A stretch of 49,478 nt of DNA from an uncultured Lentisphaerota bacterium (GCA_903912445.1 CAIWHP010000029.1:1-49478), one strand, 5' to 3'; shown: positions 1 through 9,972, counted from the first letter of the stretch. A program made the numbers and translations. Notes: generated from the letters alone by a model not told the origin.

Positions 1-49
1 GCTTGAAATCACAATTCCTGACCTCGTATCTGCCCATCAATATCTTGCC

Positions 50-826
50 TTATACGGTAAGAAAATCCATCCCTATGCTGTTTACCCACGAAGGGTCATC
101 CATGTTTGGGAAATTAGGTTTATCAGGAAGGGGCGGCGGTCGTGGCGGTGGATTAGGGCCTGGAATTTGACCGCCAGCCGACGCACCCCCAGGTCCCGCG
201 AGGAGAACAATATTAGTCACACCAAAATTATTAAAATCGCCATCGGTTGGACCCCATATCCTCCCGCTCCCGTTCTTAGAAATAGCCACAACCCCTACGT
301 CGCCAAACGGGACTGGATTTCCATAGCGGTCAGCCTTGCTCTTGAGATGAAAAGCCAAATTATCTTTAGCCGGTTTTATTTCTGCCATAGTCTGAATATC
401 CAAATTTTTTGTAAAAAGAAATGGCGCTGGATCCGGATAGTCATCATTCAAATCGGCGACCATATTCCATACATTATGAGCACCAAGAAAGTCCGGTGCA
501 TTGGTTCCTGAATAGGGACGGACGCCTGATGCCGCGAAAAAGGGGAAGCTAACGTTCAATTGGTTGCCCGTGACAAGCCTTCTAAAATATTCTGTGCTCG
601 TCTTAAAGCCCGCCGAAGACGGCCAATTCCCTGCTGACACGGTATCGCGTACCGTTTCAAAAGTTGCGCGATGAATTTGCACTCCGTTGCTCATCAAGCC
701 CGTCATTTTCGCTCTCGTCAAGGATCTGGTGACAGCGGGAGTCAGCACCGCCGCCAAGATGGCGATGATGGAAATGACCACGAGTAATTCGATCAGCGTA
801 AAGGCCCACAGGTTTTTCATCTTCAT
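50..826 (-). CDS. Pseudopilin-like protein with type IV prepilin N-terminus
   Basis: The product begins MKMKNLW and continues with the prepilin methylation motif [20 protein letters not shown], with the conserved Glu at position +5 after the cleavage site, followed by one hydrophobic helix. Such proteins are processed by a prepilin peptidase and sit in the inner membrane or in a type II secretion/type IV pilus-like fibre. The rest (about 230 residues) is a globular region ending in a Pro-rich stretch and a short acidic tail; I recognise no further domain. The frame is open up to a GTG at 892 that overlaps the stop of the upstream regulator, but the ATG at 826 puts the prepilin motif in its normal place two to eight residues from the start. 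No pilus assembly genes are nearby, so it is probably one of the many orphan pseudopilins typical of this phylum. Confidence 0.85.
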   Translation of the reverse strand: MKMKNLWAFTLIELLVVISIIAILAAVLTPAVTRSLTRAKMTGLMSNGVQIHRATFETVRDTVSAGNWPSSAGFKTSTEYFRRLVTGNQLNVSFPFFAASGVRPYSGTNAPDFLGAHNVWNMVADLNDDYPDPAPFLFTKNLDIQTMAEIKPAKDNLAFHLKSKADRYGNPVPFGDVGVVAISKNGSGRIWGPTDGDFNNFGVTNIVLLAGPGGASAGGQIPGPNPPPRPPPLPDKPNFPNMDDPSWVNSIGMDFLTV

Positions 827-888
827 GTTATCTTTCTTAAACGCGATAAGCTTGCGCTTGGTATCCAGCGAAACCGAGTGCGTGTTTT

Positions 889-1134
889 TCACGCCTTGTG
901 AAAAGAGGTTTTAGGGCAAGGGTGAGGACAGAACAACTGACAAACCGCTACCTGCATGTAATCAGCAAGCCGATCCAGGAAGCTGGCGGGCGGAAAGCGT
1001 TTGCCGGTCTCCCACTGGCTCCAGGTACTAACGGCAATATCAAGATCACCCGCTACACGTTTGAGAGGATAATTCCGCAGTTTGCGCCACTGGCGCAAGT
1101 TGGCTGCAAGGATTTGGCGTGCAGAGGGTGGCAT
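889..1134 (-). CDS. XRE-family helix-turn-helix regulator
   Basis: A short protein (81 residues from the ATG at 1134) with a Cro/C1-type HTH. The pattern LRQWRKLRNYPLKRVAGDL followed by STWSQWETGKRFPP matches the recognition helix and the W.xGKRxP turn of this family. The C-terminus is Cys/Pro-rich and has no obvious ligand-binding domain. An ATG at 1194 in the same frame would add 20 residues and starts exactly where a long hairpin ends, so the true start is uncertain. The gene ends where a GTG of the pseudopilin frame begins, so the two are probably co-transcribed. DNA targets are unknown. Confidence 0.6.
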   Translation of the reverse strand: MPPSARQILAANLRQWRKLRNYPLKRVAGDLDIAVSTWSQWETGKRFPPASFLDRLADYMQVAVCQLFCPHPCPKTSFHKA

Positions 1135-1194
1135 GGGGTGCTCGTGGCTCAGCGTTCGCCCCCTCCAGAAAAGAGGCGCGAACTCCAAGTTCAT

Positions 1195-1312
1195 GCCTCA
1201 TCAGAGGGACCGCGAAGCCCCAGCAAGAAACACGAGACTCGGAGCCGCGCCCGATGGGCGCGCCTCCGCGTTCTTGCTTCTTGCTAAAAAATTCGCGGTT
1301 TTCTGATGAAGC
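1195..1312. repeat. 118-nt imperfect long hairpin (MITE- or REP-like element)
   Basis: The two ends are inverted copies: GCCTCATCAGA at 1195-1205 pairs with TCTGATGAAGC at 1302-1312, CCGCGAA (1210-1216) with TTCGCGG (1292-1298), AGCAAGAA (1222-1229) with TTCTTGCT (1271-1278), CGGAG (1240-1244) with CTCCG (1264-1268), and GCGCCC (1247-1252) with GGGCGC (1256-1261). The whole segment folds back on itself with small bulges and a terminal GAT loop. It lies just upstream of the regulator and contains no convincing gene. It could be a non-autonomous mobile element or a structured RNA. Confidence 0.6.
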
Positions 1313-1617
1313 GATTGCGCGTTAACGCAAAAATTATTTCAGTTGTTCGTTGTCAGTTGTCTCGGTCCCTTTTGGTCATCCATCTTCACGCCATTGGCGC
1401 CTTGCCCGTTAAATAACACTACGCCTGGCGCTTTCAAAGCCTTCTTCGCAACGATCCACTCACGGTGCGTTCATGCTGTTGCTCCCTCTATTGACCTGGA
1501 GCGGGCAAGATTTTGCGCCGCCGCGCGCTTTCGGCTTGCGCCGGGACGCGAATCGCCTACCCTCTCCGGCACGCTGGCGCGCCGAGTGGCGTGCGCGCCG
1601 CGAAAAAAAGGATGAGC
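1313..1617. other. Intergenic region upstream of the fucosidase
   Basis: About 300 bases between the long hairpin and the fucosidase start. The first part is AT-rich (around 1320-1345) and could carry a promoter. I see no supported gene or RNA here; the open frames crossing it are overlaps in a high-GC region. Confidence 0.4.
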
Positions 1618-3099
1618 ATGAACAGCAACATCAGGTCCGTGGCGGCCGCGCTGGCGCTGGCGGCGACGCTGGGCGCAGGCGCGGCGGAGAAAAAATTCGA
1701 GGCGACGTGGGCGGCGTTGGACCAGCGGCCGTGTCCGCAGTGGTTCCTCGACGCGAAGTTCGGCGTGTTCATCCACTGGGGCGTCTACTCGGTGCCGGCG
1801 TGGGGCAAGGTCGGCGAATACGCGGAGTGGTACTGGAGCAAGATGGCGAACAAGAAGCCGGACAACGTCTGGTGGCAGTTCCACGTCAAGAATTACGGCG
1901 CGGATTTCGACTACAAGGATTTTGCGCCGCGCTTCACGGCGGAGCTGTTCAACGCGGAACAGTGGGCCGATTTGTTCGAGCGCGCCGGCGTCAAATACGT
2001 GGTGCCGACCTCGAAGCATCACGAGGGCTTCTGTCTCTGGCCGAGCGCGGAGGCGAGCAAGGCCTATGGCCGGCCGTGGAACGCGGTCGAGATTGGCCCG
2101 AAGCGTGACCTGATGGGCGAACTGGCCAGGGCGACGCGCGCACACAACATGAAGTTCGGTTTCTACTATTCGCTCTATGAGTGGAACCACCCGCTGTGGA
2201 AGACCGACAAGCCGCGCTACGTCGCCGAACACATGTTCCCGCAGTTCAAGGACGTGGTGACCCGTTACCAGCCGGCGCTCATCTTCAGCGACGGCGAATG
2301 GGACATCACCTCGAAGGACTGGCGCAGCGAGGAGCTGCTCGCCTGGCTGTTCAACGAGCCGGCGTGCAAGGACGAGGTGGTGATCAACGACCGCTGGGGC
2401 AAGGATTGCCGGCACAAGCACGGCGGCTACTGGACCACGGAATACGCCGCCGGCCTCAAGGATGGCGCGCACCCGTGGGAGGAGAGCCGCGGCATGGCCC
2501 ACTCCTACGGGCTCAACCGCGCCGAGCGCGTCGGCGACTACAAGACCGGCCGGGAGTTCATCATGGTGCTGGTGGACCTCGTCAGCCGCGGCGGCAACCT
2601 GCTGCTCGATATCGGCCCCGCCGCCGATGGCACGATCCCGCCGCTGATGGAGCAGCGCCTGCTGGAAATCGGCGACTGGCTCAAGGTCAACGGCGAGGCG
2701 ATCTACGGCTCGCGCTGCGCCGGGCGTACCTGCCAGTGGACCGGCGGCAACAAGCCCGAGCAAAAGTTTGGCGAGTACATGGTCAAGTACAGCCTGATGG
2801 ACCAGATCGGCCAGCAGCCGAAGAACGGCGTCGCGGTCAAGCAGGTGTTCTTCACCAAGCAGCCCGGCGCGCTCTATGCCATCACCGCCGGCTGGCCCGG
2901 CAAGCAGCTGGTGCTGCGCGATGTCAAGGTGCCCGCCGGCGCGGCCGTGACGCTGCTCGGCGTGCCCGGCGCGCTCCCCGCGCAGCTCGACGGCACGACG
3001 CTGACGATCACGACGCCCGATCTCGGCCCCGAGGCCGCGCCGTGCCGCCATGCGTTCGCCTTCAAGATTGCCGGCGCCGAGGTATTACCGGAAAAATGA
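1618..3099 (+). CDS. Secreted alpha-L-fucosidase, GH29
   Basis: Retaining GH29 alpha-L-fucosidase of 493 residues, which removes terminal fucose from glycans. The N-terminus MNSNIRSVAAALALAATLGAGA is a Sec signal peptide, so it acts in the periplasm or outside the cell. Family signatures are the FGVFIHWGVYSVPAW block near residue 50, HHEGFCLW, and FSDGEWD, whose first Asp (about D225) aligns with the catalytic nucleophile. A small beta-sandwich-like C-terminal part follows. The ATG at 1618 is chosen because AAGGA lies about five bases upstream; an ATG at 1612 is too close to it. Length is normal. It stands alone rather than in an operon but fits the glycan-degrading profile of the window. Confidence 0.93.
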   Translation: MNSNIRSVAAALALAATLGAGAAEKKFEATWAALDQRPCPQWFLDAKFGVFIHWGVYSVPAWGKVGEYAEWYWSKMANKKPDNVWWQFHVKNYGADFDYKDFAPRFTAELFNAEQWADLFERAGVKYVVPTSKHHEGFCLWPSAEASKAYGRPWNAVEIGPKRDLMGELARATRAHNMKFGFYYSLYEWNHPLWKTDKPRYVAEHMFPQFKDVVTRYQPALIFSDGEWDITSKDWRSEELLAWLFNEPACKDEVVINDRWGKDCRHKHGGYWTTEYAAGLKDGAHPWEESRGMAHSYGLNRAERVGDYKTGREFIMVLVDLVSRGGNLLLDIGPAADGTIPPLMEQRLLEIGDWLKVNGEAIYGSRCAGRTCQWTGGNKPEQKFGEYMVKYSLMDQIGQQPKNGVAVKQVFFTKQPGALYAITAGWPGKQLVLRDVKVPAGAAVTLLGVPGALPAQLDGTTLTITTPDLGPEAAPCRHAFAFKIAGAEVLPEK

Positions 3100-3221
3100 A
3101 TCCCGCCGTGGCCCAGCACGTCGCCGCCAGCTTGGCGGGCAAGGAGGCCGAGATCGCGCCGGCCCAACTGCGGCGGCAGGAAGGCCGCCGCTCCCAGCCA
3201 GCCAAGTAACTTGGCGCACCG

Positions 3222-3270
3222 TTGCCAGGCCTGTAAAAAATGAGTGCGCCGGATTTTCAAGGTTTGGAAA
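3222..3270. repeat. Dispersed palindrome, pair at the PGPGW gene start
   Basis: A degenerate copy TTGCCAGGCCTGTAAAA at 3222-3238 and a better copy TTTTCAAGGTTTGGAAA at 3254-3270, centre to centre 32 nt. The second copy lies within the first codons of the PGPGW gene and is translated as FQGLET. Confidence 0.6.
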
Positions 3271-3581
3271 CACGGCCCGCGATCCCGCGGCGGCGGCCGC
3301 CGACCCAGCACTGGGGCCGGCATCTGATCCGGAAGATCATCGGCTGGACACTGATCGTCGTCGGCCTGATCGATCTCCTGTTGCCGGGGCCAGGCTGGCT
3401 GATCGTCGGGCTGGGCGCGGTCGTGCTGGCGCCGTATGTGAAGCTGTTCTACAACCTGGTCGAGTGGCTCAAAAAGAAATTCCCGAAACTGCGCGCACCG
3501 CTGGACCGCTTTGAGTCCCGGCATTTTGGGTCAGCCGCGGCGTCGCCCCCGAAACCCCCGCCGCCCGCGCCGCCGCGCTGA
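3240..3581 (+). CDS. PGPGW-family transmembrane protein
   Basis: A 113-residue membrane protein whose centre carries IDLLLPGPGWLIVGLGAVVLAP, the PGPGW signature of the putative transmembrane protein family PF09656. Two hydrophobic segments (about residues 32-48 and 51-68) flank the motif, followed by a basic segment and a Pro-rich C-terminal tail. The biochemical role of the family is unknown. The first ~20 residues include FQGLETR, which is a translated copy of the dispersed palindrome, so the N-terminus may have been extended by that element. A start downstream of the repeat cannot be excluded. Confidence 0.7.
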   Translation: MSAPDFQGLETRPAIPRRRPPTQHWGRHLIRKIIGWTLIVVGLIDLLLPGPGWLIVGLGAVVLAPYVKLFYNLVEWLKKKFPKLRAPLDRFESRHFGSAAASPPKPPPPAPPR

Positions 3582-3599
3582 AACCGCGGCGGGCGCGCG

Positions 3600-4169
3600 T
3601 CATTTCTCGATGCCGTCGCCCCAGAAGAGCGAGGCGGATATTTTGAGCGGTGACTTGTTGGTCGCGGCAAAGGTCGAGTGGCCATCCATGAAAACTTCGT
3701 TCAGCCCGTCCATGTGCGTGTATTGCATCCCTGTGGCGGACGTGTCCGCCACGTCGCAGGCCAACACGGCCCGCGTGGCATCCGCCACGACCGACTGGCT
3801 ATATCCGTACTTCCAGATGTTGGGATTGAAGGCGTAGTCGAGGGTGTTGGTGAGGCCGGAGACGGTGAAGGTGGTCGTATTCATCCCCGGCGCGGAGGGG
3901 CAGTGCAAGACATCGGTGATATACCGCATGTAGGGCAGCAGCGCATCGGCCCGATCCGCATCGGCGGGGATGGTCGGGAACCGGGTCTTGTTCTCGGCAA
4001 ACAGCGACAGGCTGGCCAGATGGATCTGCTTGAGGTGGTTCAGGCATTTGGCGCGGTAAGCCTTCTCCTTGACGGTGCCGAGCACCGGCACGATGATGGC
4101 GACCAGGATCCCCATGATCGCGATCACCACCAGCAGTTCGATCAGCGTGAAGGCCCGTTTGATGTTCAT
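3600..4169 (-). CDS. Pseudopilin-like protein with type IV prepilin N-terminus
   Basis: 189 residues beginning [20 protein letters not shown], a textbook prepilin methylation site and helix. Downstream it has the ALxCxxAPG / [16 protein letters not shown] features of the abundant PVC-group secreted pseudopilins (DUF1559-like, with an H-x-DG tail). GGAGAA sits eight bases before the ATG, which fixes the start against a longer open frame. The protein is convergent with the PGPGW gene and divergent from kdsD. Role unknown; likely anchored in the inner membrane or a pseudopilus. Confidence 0.88.
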   Translation of the reverse strand: MNIKRAFTLIELLVVIAIMGILVAIIVPVLGTVKEKAYRAKCLNHLKQIHLASLSLFAENKTRFPTIPADADRADALLPYMRYITDVLHCPSAPGMNTTTFTVSGLTNTLDYAFNPNIWKYGYSQSVVADATRAVLACDVADTSATGMQYTHMDGLNEVFMDGHSTFAATNKSPLKISASLFWGDGIEK

Positions 4170-4291
4170 GGCGTGTTCTCCATCGGCGCCGCAAATCTTC
4201 CCGCATCGCCCCCGGGAATGCAAGTCCGCGCCCGCCGCAGGAAAAAAGCTCGAAAATCACGTCAAACCTTGCAGAATGCCGCCACGCGGTT

Positions 4292-4316
4292 TGCCCGACC
4301 CTGGAAGCTTGGAAAC
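4292..4316. repeat. Degenerate dispersed palindrome at the kdsD start
   Basis: The stretch CGACCCTGGAAGCTTGGAAAC resembles two overlapping copies of the element and ends two bases before the kdsD ATG. Its GGAAAC end is the only purine-rich sequence in Shine-Dalgarno position, so the repeat may supply the ribosome-binding site. Confidence 0.4.
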
Positions 4317-4318
4317 TT

Positions 4319-5290
4319 ATGGACTACGCCAACAAAGCACGCGCGGTGATCGACATCGAACTGGCCGGCTTGCAGAAGCTGCGCGACAGCCTCGATGGCG
4401 GCTTCTCGCGCGCCATCGAAATCATCCTGGAGCGCCTGAAGCAGCGCGGCAAAATCATCGTCACCGGTGTCGGCAAAAACGCGCCGATCGGCCAGAAGAT
4501 CGCGGCGACGCTGACCAGCACGGGCTGCCCCGCGGTCTTCCTGCATCCCTCCGACGCGATGCACGGCGACCTGGGCCTGGTGGCGGCCGGCGACGTGATG
4601 CTGGCCTTGAGCTACTCCGGCGCCTCCGAGGAACTGCTCACGCTGATCCAGGCGATCAAGCGCCAGGACGTGCCGATCATCGCCCTCACCGGCGAGCCGG
4701 ACAGCGCCCTGGGGCAGGCGGCCGATGTGATCATCGCCGTGACGGTCGAGCGCGAGGCCGGCGCCTTCAACCTGGCGCCGACGACGAGCACGACCGTGAC
4801 GCTCGTGGCCGGCGACGCGCTCGCGATGGTGCTGTTGGACGCCCGCGGCTTCAAGCGCGAGGACTATGCCAAGCTGCACCCGGGCGGCGCGATCGGCCGC
4901 ACGCTGCTGCTGCGGGTCGCGGACATCATGCGCACCGGCGCGCGGCTGGCCAGGGTGCAGGGCGGCCAGCGCGTGCGCGACGCCGTGCTGGCGATGACCA
5001 GCGTCCGCGCCGGCGCCGTCGCCGTGGTGGATGACTCCGACACGGTCGTGGGGATCTTCACCGACGGCGACCTGCGGCGGCACCTGGGCGACGGCCCGCC
5101 GCTGGCGGAGATGACCGTGGCGCAGGTGATGACGCCGCACCCGATCAGCCTGCGCGCGGACCAGCTGGCGGTGGACGTGCTGGCGGTCTACGAGAAGCAC
5201 AACATCGACGACCTCGTGGTCGTGGACGAGCACGGCAAGCTCGCCGGCATGGTGGATATCCAGGACCTGCCCAAGTTCAAGATCTTCTGA
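4319..5290 (+). CDS. kdsD: Arabinose-5-phosphate isomerase KdsD/KpsF/GutQ
   Basis: 323 residues with the standard domain order: an N-terminal SIS sugar-phosphate isomerase domain (KIIVTGVGKNAPIGQKIAATL, then LSYSGASEEL and LAPTTSTT) and two C-terminal CBS domains (from about residue 205 to the end). It interconverts ribulose-5-phosphate and arabinose-5-phosphate, the first step of Kdo synthesis for lipopolysaccharide, in the cytoplasm. Length and motifs are those of the active family. It implies a Gram-negative envelope. It is followed 76 bases later by a periplasmic folding factor, which also fits envelope biogenesis. Confidence 0.95.
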   Translation: MDYANKARAVIDIELAGLQKLRDSLDGGFSRAIEIILERLKQRGKIIVTGVGKNAPIGQKIAATLTSTGCPAVFLHPSDAMHGDLGLVAAGDVMLALSYSGASEELLTLIQAIKRQDVPIIALTGEPDSALGQAADVIIAVTVEREAGAFNLAPTTSTTVTLVAGDALAMVLLDARGFKREDYAKLHPGGAIGRTLLLRVADIMRTGARLARVQGGQRVRDAVLAMTSVRAGAVAVVDDSDTVVGIFTDGDLRRHLGDGPPLAEMTVAQVMTPHPISLRADQLAVDVLAVYEKHNIDDLVVVDEHGKLAGMVDIQDLPKFKIF

Positions 5291-5366
5291 TGTAATCCTG
5301 TATTGACCGGCGCGCCTGAGGTGGCTATTGTGCCGCGCACTTTTCGGGCATGGAAGGAAACCTATT

Positions 5367-7145
5367 ATGGCGATGCTGATTTCTAAGTTTCACCGCTTGA
5401 TCCAGTCGCGGCTGCTGTGGGGCGCGTTTCTGGTGGTCATCGTGTTCAGCTTTGTGATCTGGGGCACGAAAATGCCCGGCGAGGCGCGCCAGGAACGCGA
5501 GGACCGCGCCGAGGGGATGCTGGACGGCAAGCCCATCACGCCGGAGGAATTCCGGAAAGCCTACTTCAACAGCCGGCTGGCCATCGGCCTGATGCTGAAC
5601 CGCATGCCCCCGCCTTCCCCCGAGTTGGAGAAGGAGCTGCGCCGCACGACGTGGCAGCGCCTCGCCGCCGAGCACCAGGCGCGCGCGCTCGGCCTGCCGG
5701 CCACGACCGATGGCGAAGTCCGCAATGCCATCATGGGTCAGCCGGTGTTCCAGAACGAGGGCCGCTTTGAAGAGGGCCGCTTCGCCATGTTTGTGCGCAC
5801 CACGCTCGGCGAGCTCGGCTTCAGCGGGCTGCAGTTCGAGGACTATCTGCGCGCAGAGATCCTGCTGGAGAAGCTGCGGCAGGCGGTCGCCAGCACGCTG
5901 CTGGTCGCGCCGGCAGAGGTGCAGCAGACCGTCGCCGCGTTCGGCGACCAGTTCCGCATTGACTATGCCAGCATCCCGCCCAACACGAATGCCGGCGCGC
6001 GTGTCACCCTCAAGGAAGCGCAGGCCCTGTTCGACCGCGACCCGAAGGCGTTCACGGTCCCGGAAAAAGTCCGCGTCCGCTATGTCGAGTTCCCGTTCGC
6101 AAACTACACGGCCAGCGCGACGGCCACCGTGGAAGAGGCGATCACCTATTACAACGAGCACATGGAGCGCTACACCAAGCTCGTGAGCGTGACCAACCCG
6201 CCGCCCCTCGGCGCGACCAACGCGGCGCCGGTCATCAGCAAGCAGCAGGACCGGCTGCCGTTCGACGAGGTCAAGACCAACATCTTCGCCGCGCTCCAGC
6301 AGGAGGCCGCCCGCACGCACGCCACCGATCTCGCGGACGAATTCGCCGGCACCCTCACGCCGGACAAACACGGCAAGTATCCGGACTTCGCCACGGCTGC
6401 GAAAAAATACAACCTGACGGTCCGCACCGCCGGGCCGTTCGCGGCCGGCGAGCCGGTCGCCGGCCTGGATGAGGTGCCCATGTTCAACCGCACCGCGTTC
6501 GCGCTCTCCACCAACAGCGACGAGCGCTGCAGCGTCGGCATCCGCGGCGCCACGGGCGTCTATGTGCTCTACCTGGACGAGCGCCTGCCGGCGCACGTGC
6601 CCAACTTCATCGCGGTCGCCCAGGATGCGCTCGAGGCCGCGCGCGCCGAGGCCTGCACGAAGGCGCAGGAGGCCCGGGCCAACCAGGTGCGCGAGGCGCT
6701 CCAGCAGGCGGCCCCCACGGCGGCGCTCGCCGGGCTGGTCCAGCCGCTCGGCGCGACCGCGCATATGCTGACCGGCACGGTCATGAACGCGCGCGCCAGC
6801 ACCAATGAAAATGCCGAGGTCCTGCTGCGGGCCGCGATGCTGCACAACGCCGGCGAGGTTTGCGATATTCTGCGCGGCAACGACGGCAGCCTGCTCGTCG
6901 CGCGCATCACGGAGCGCAAGGTCGCCGACGCGGCGGCCGTGAAGGCACTCCAGCCGCAGGTGCTCTCCTATCTCCACCGCCAGCAACTGCGTTCGCTGGA
7001 CGAGTCCTTCTCCGCCGCCCTGCTGCAGGGCGGCCGCCTGGTGGACCGCCACTCGCGCGCCGCCACCGAGGCCGAGAACGAGGCGTCCGGCACTAAGCCG
7101 CGGAATGCGCCCAACCCGAACGCCGTGCCGGCCGACATCTATTGA
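5367..7145 (+). CDS. SurA/PpiD-like periplasmic folding factor
   Basis: 592 residues from the ATG at 5367, which has AAGGAAA seven bases upstream. An N-terminal membrane anchor ([18 protein letters not shown], residues about 14-31) is followed by a SurA-N-type helical region ([16 protein letters not shown]) and a long alpha-helical, charged body. This is the architecture of PpiD and the SurA_N_3 family: an inner-membrane-anchored chaperone facing the periplasm that helps outer-membrane proteins fold. I do not see a clear parvulin PPIase core, so it may be a chaperone only. It precedes deoC by seven bases, so the two may share a transcript. Confidence 0.8.
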   Translation: MAMLISKFHRLIQSRLLWGAFLVVIVFSFVIWGTKMPGEARQEREDRAEGMLDGKPITPEEFRKAYFNSRLAIGLMLNRMPPPSPELEKELRRTTWQRLAAEHQARALGLPATTDGEVRNAIMGQPVFQNEGRFEEGRFAMFVRTTLGELGFSGLQFEDYLRAEILLEKLRQAVASTLLVAPAEVQQTVAAFGDQFRIDYASIPPNTNAGARVTLKEAQALFDRDPKAFTVPEKVRVRYVEFPFANYTASATATVEEAITYYNEHMERYTKLVSVTNPPPLGATNAAPVISKQQDRLPFDEVKTNIFAALQQEAARTHATDLADEFAGTLTPDKHGKYPDFATAAKKYNLTVRTAGPFAAGEPVAGLDEVPMFNRTAFALSTNSDERCSVGIRGATGVYVLYLDERLPAHVPNFIAVAQDALEAARAEACTKAQEARANQVREALQQAAPTAALAGLVQPLGATAHMLTGTVMNARASTNENAEVLLRAAMLHNAGEVCDILRGNDGSLLVARITERKVADAAAVKALQPQVLSYLHRQQLRSLDESFSAALLQGGRLVDRHSRAATEAENEASGTKPRNAPNPNAVPADIY

Positions 7146-7152
7146 GCCCGGC

Positions 7153-7833
<681 letters not shown>

Positions 7834-7948
7834 GCGGCCGCACCCTTCCCGGAACCGCACCCGGTCCGGCGTCCCCTTTCCGCACGATTGACGGCGCGGC
7901 AGGCAGGCGGCATCATGCCGTGCATTCGACAGGGCGAAAGGACAGCAT

Positions 7949-9436
7949 ATGACGACAAGCTCGCGACGGGATTTTCTGCGGCTGGCGGCGGCGGGCGTGC
8001 TCGCGTTTCCAAGGCTTGGGAAAAGCGCCGGTTCCAGTTTCCAATCCTTGGAAACGCCCCTCGCCGGGCGGCGGCCGAATATCATTTTGATCCTCACCGA
8101 CGACCAGGGCTACGGCGATCTCGGCCGCAACGGCAATCCCGTCATCAAGACGCCGCACCTCGACAAGCTCTATGACGAGAGCGCGCACTTCGAGGATTTC
8201 CACGTCAGCCCGACCTGCTCGCCGACGCGCTCGGCGATCATGACCGGCCGCCACGAATTCAGGAACGGCATCACGCACACCATCCACGAACGCGAGCGGC
8301 TGACGCTGAAGGCGACGACCATCGCGCAGGTGCTGCAGGGTGCGGGCTACACGACGGGCATTTTCGGCAAGTGGCATCTGGGCGACGAAGATGCATATCA
8401 GCCGGAGCGGCGCGGCTTCGACGAGGTCTTCATCCACGGCGCGGGCGGCATCGGGCAGTCCTATCCCGGCACGTGCGGCGACGCGCCCGGCAACAGCTAC
8501 TTCGGCCCCGTCATCAAGCACAACGGCACCTTCGTGAAGACGGACGGCTTTTGTACCGACGTATTTTTCGCGCAGGCGCAGGCGTGGATCGCCGCGCAAA
8601 AGGACCGGCCGTTCTTCGCCTACATCACGACGAACGCGCCGCACGAGCCGGTGCAATGCCCGCCGGTGTACGAAAAGATGTATGCGGGCAAGGTCACCGA
8701 AAAGGAAGCGAAGTATCTGGGCATGGTGACGAACATCGACGACAACGTCGGCCGCCTGCTGGCGGGGCTGAAGGAGCAGGGCCACGACCGCGACACGCTG
8801 GTCATCTTCATCAACGACAACGGCGGCACCGGCGGCTGCAAAATTTTCAACGCCGGCATGCGCGGGAAAAAAGGCACGGCGCATAACGGCGGCACGCGGG
8901 CGCTGGCGCTCTGGCGCTGGCCCGGAAAGATCGCGCCGGGCGCGCGGCCACAACTGACGGCGCACCTCGATCTGTTCCCGACGTTCGCCGCCCTGGCAGG
9001 CGCGCAGGGCACCGCGGAACTTTCCGCGCAGGTCGAGGGCCGCAGCCTGTTGCCGCTGCTGCAAAATCCCGCCGCGCCGTGGCCCGACGACCGCATTCTC
9101 TTCACGCATCTCGGCCGCTGGCCCGTCGGCCAGCCGCCGGAAAAATATGGCGCGTGCAGCGTGCGCTGGAAAAATTATCTGCTCGTCCGCGGAAAAAAAG
9201 GCTGGGCGTTGCACGACCTCAAGAACGACCCCGGCGAGGACACCGATATCGCCGCGCAACAGCCCGAGGTCGTCGCACGCCTCGACAAGGCCTTCGACGC
9301 GTGGTGGCAGGAAATCCTGCCGTGCCTCGTCAACGAACAGGCCCACCGCTCGGCGCCCGCGGTCAACCCGTTCAAGGCGCAGTACTGGAAGCAGTTCAAG
9401 GGCCCCGGGCCGAACCGCGTGCCGCCGCCGGGGTGA
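7949..9436 (+). CDS. Tat-exported arylsulfatase (Cys-type, S1 family)
   Basis: 495 residues. The N-terminus has a twin-arginine signal (SRRDFLRLAAAG). The sulfatase core follows: metal-binding DDQGYGD (D51, D52), the formylglycine motif CSPTR with the modified residue C90, then GKWHLG and NDNGG. It should hydrolyse sulfate esters on polysaccharides after the Cys is oxidised by a formylglycine-generating enzyme not in this window. AAAGGA precedes the start by six bases. Unusually, two copies of the dispersed palindrome (8006-8055) are read in frame between the Tat hydrophobic region and the first core strand, giving FPRLGK and FQSLET. Confidence 0.94.
   Translation: MTTSSRRDFLRLAAAGVLAFPRLGKSAGSSFQSLETPLAGRRPNIILILTDDQGYGDLGRNGNPVIKTPHLDKLYDESAHFEDFHVSPTCSPTRSAIMTGRHEFRNGITHTIHERERLTLKATTIAQVLQGAGYTTGIFGKWHLGDEDAYQPERRGFDEVFIHGAGGIGQSYPGTCGDAPGNSYFGPVIKHNGTFVKTDGFCTDVFFAQAQAWIAAQKDRPFFAYITTNAPHEPVQCPPVYEKMYAGKVTEKEAKYLGMVTNIDDNVGRLLAGLKEQGHDRDTLVIFINDNGGTGGCKIFNAGMRGKKGTAHNGGTRALALWRWPGKIAPGARPQLTAHLDLFPTFAALAGAQGTAELSAQVEGRSLLPLLQNPAAPWPDDRILFTHLGRWPVGQPPEKYGACSVRWKNYLLVRGKKGWALHDLKNDPGEDTDIAAQQPEVVARLDKAFDAWWQEILPCLVNEQAHRSAPAVNPFKAQYWKQFKGPGPNRVPPPG
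8006..8055. repeat. Dispersed palindrome, pair inside the sulfatase gene
   Basis: TTTCCAAGGCTTGGGAAAA at 8006-8024 and GTTTCCAATCCTTGGAAAC at 8037-8055, centres 31 nt apart, in frame in the sulfatase linker. Confidence 0.8.
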
Positions 9437-9516
9437 GCGGGCGCAACAACCTCGCCGCCCGCAAGCCGGTCCACACCGGCCCGCAAGGCGCGCCGGAACC
9501 CGCGGGAGGTGGCGAC

Positions 9517-9533
9517 AAAAAGCCGGCGGCTTT
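9517..9533. terminator. Small hairpin between convergent genes
   Basis: AAAGCC-GGC-GGCTTT with A-rich 5' and T-rich 3' flanks, between the convergent sulfatase and pseudopilin genes. The short stem makes it a weak candidate for a bidirectional terminator. The rest of 9437-9636 shows nothing else. Confidence 0.35.
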
Positions 9534-9636
9534 CATCGCGCGTCCCACACCCAGCGCTCCCCCACATCCAGCGCGATAGCTGAAAACCGCCGGCGGCCAA
9601 AACCACCCGGCTCAGCCCTGACCATGCTCCTCCTGG

Positions 9637-9972
9637 TTAGAACGGACCATGCACCGAGCAGGAAGTCTTCCCGGCCAGATCGGAGGGCAAGGTATAGGAA
9701 CCGCCGCCCTTGCAGAGCGGCGTGTCCTTGATATAGGCATTGGTGCCCACGAGCTGGGACACAGCCGAGGCGACGGTGTTGGAGTTGTCCAAGGCATACT
9801 GCTGTATCGCGCCATCCATCAGGCGCATGTTGTTGTAGCAGGAGCTTTGCATGGATTTGGCGCGCGCGTTGATGAACGACGGCACCGAGATCGCGGCCAG
9901 CAAGGCGATGATGGCCACGACGATCATGATTTCGACCAGGGTGAACCCCTTTACATTCTGTTTTATTTTCAT
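9637..9972 (-). CDS. Small pseudopilin (PilA/GspG-like)
   Basis: 111 residues beginning MKIKQNVKGFTLVEIMIVVAIIALLAAI, the type IV prepilin motif, followed by a short globular part: NARAKSMQSSCYNNMRLMDGAIQQYAL and a C-terminal Cys pair region (LCKGGGSYTL, CSVHG). Small pilins with this CYNNxR...CSxHG pattern are common in Verrucomicrobiota, where they probably form fibres or decorate the cell surface. The longer open frame upstream of 9972 lacks the motif and is discarded. It is divergent from the radical SAM gene. Confidence 0.88.
   Translation of the reverse strand: MKIKQNVKGFTLVEIMIVVAIIALLAAISVPSFINARAKSMQSSCYNNMRLMDGAIQQYALDNSNTVASAVSQLVGTNAYIKDTPLCKGGGSYTLPSDLAGKTSCSVHGPF

Noticed and set aside
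1471-3051. 526-residue open frame antisense to the fucosidase
   Set aside because: Composition is Arg/Leu/Asp-rich shadow sequence of a high-GC gene; the opposite strand has clear GH29 motifs.
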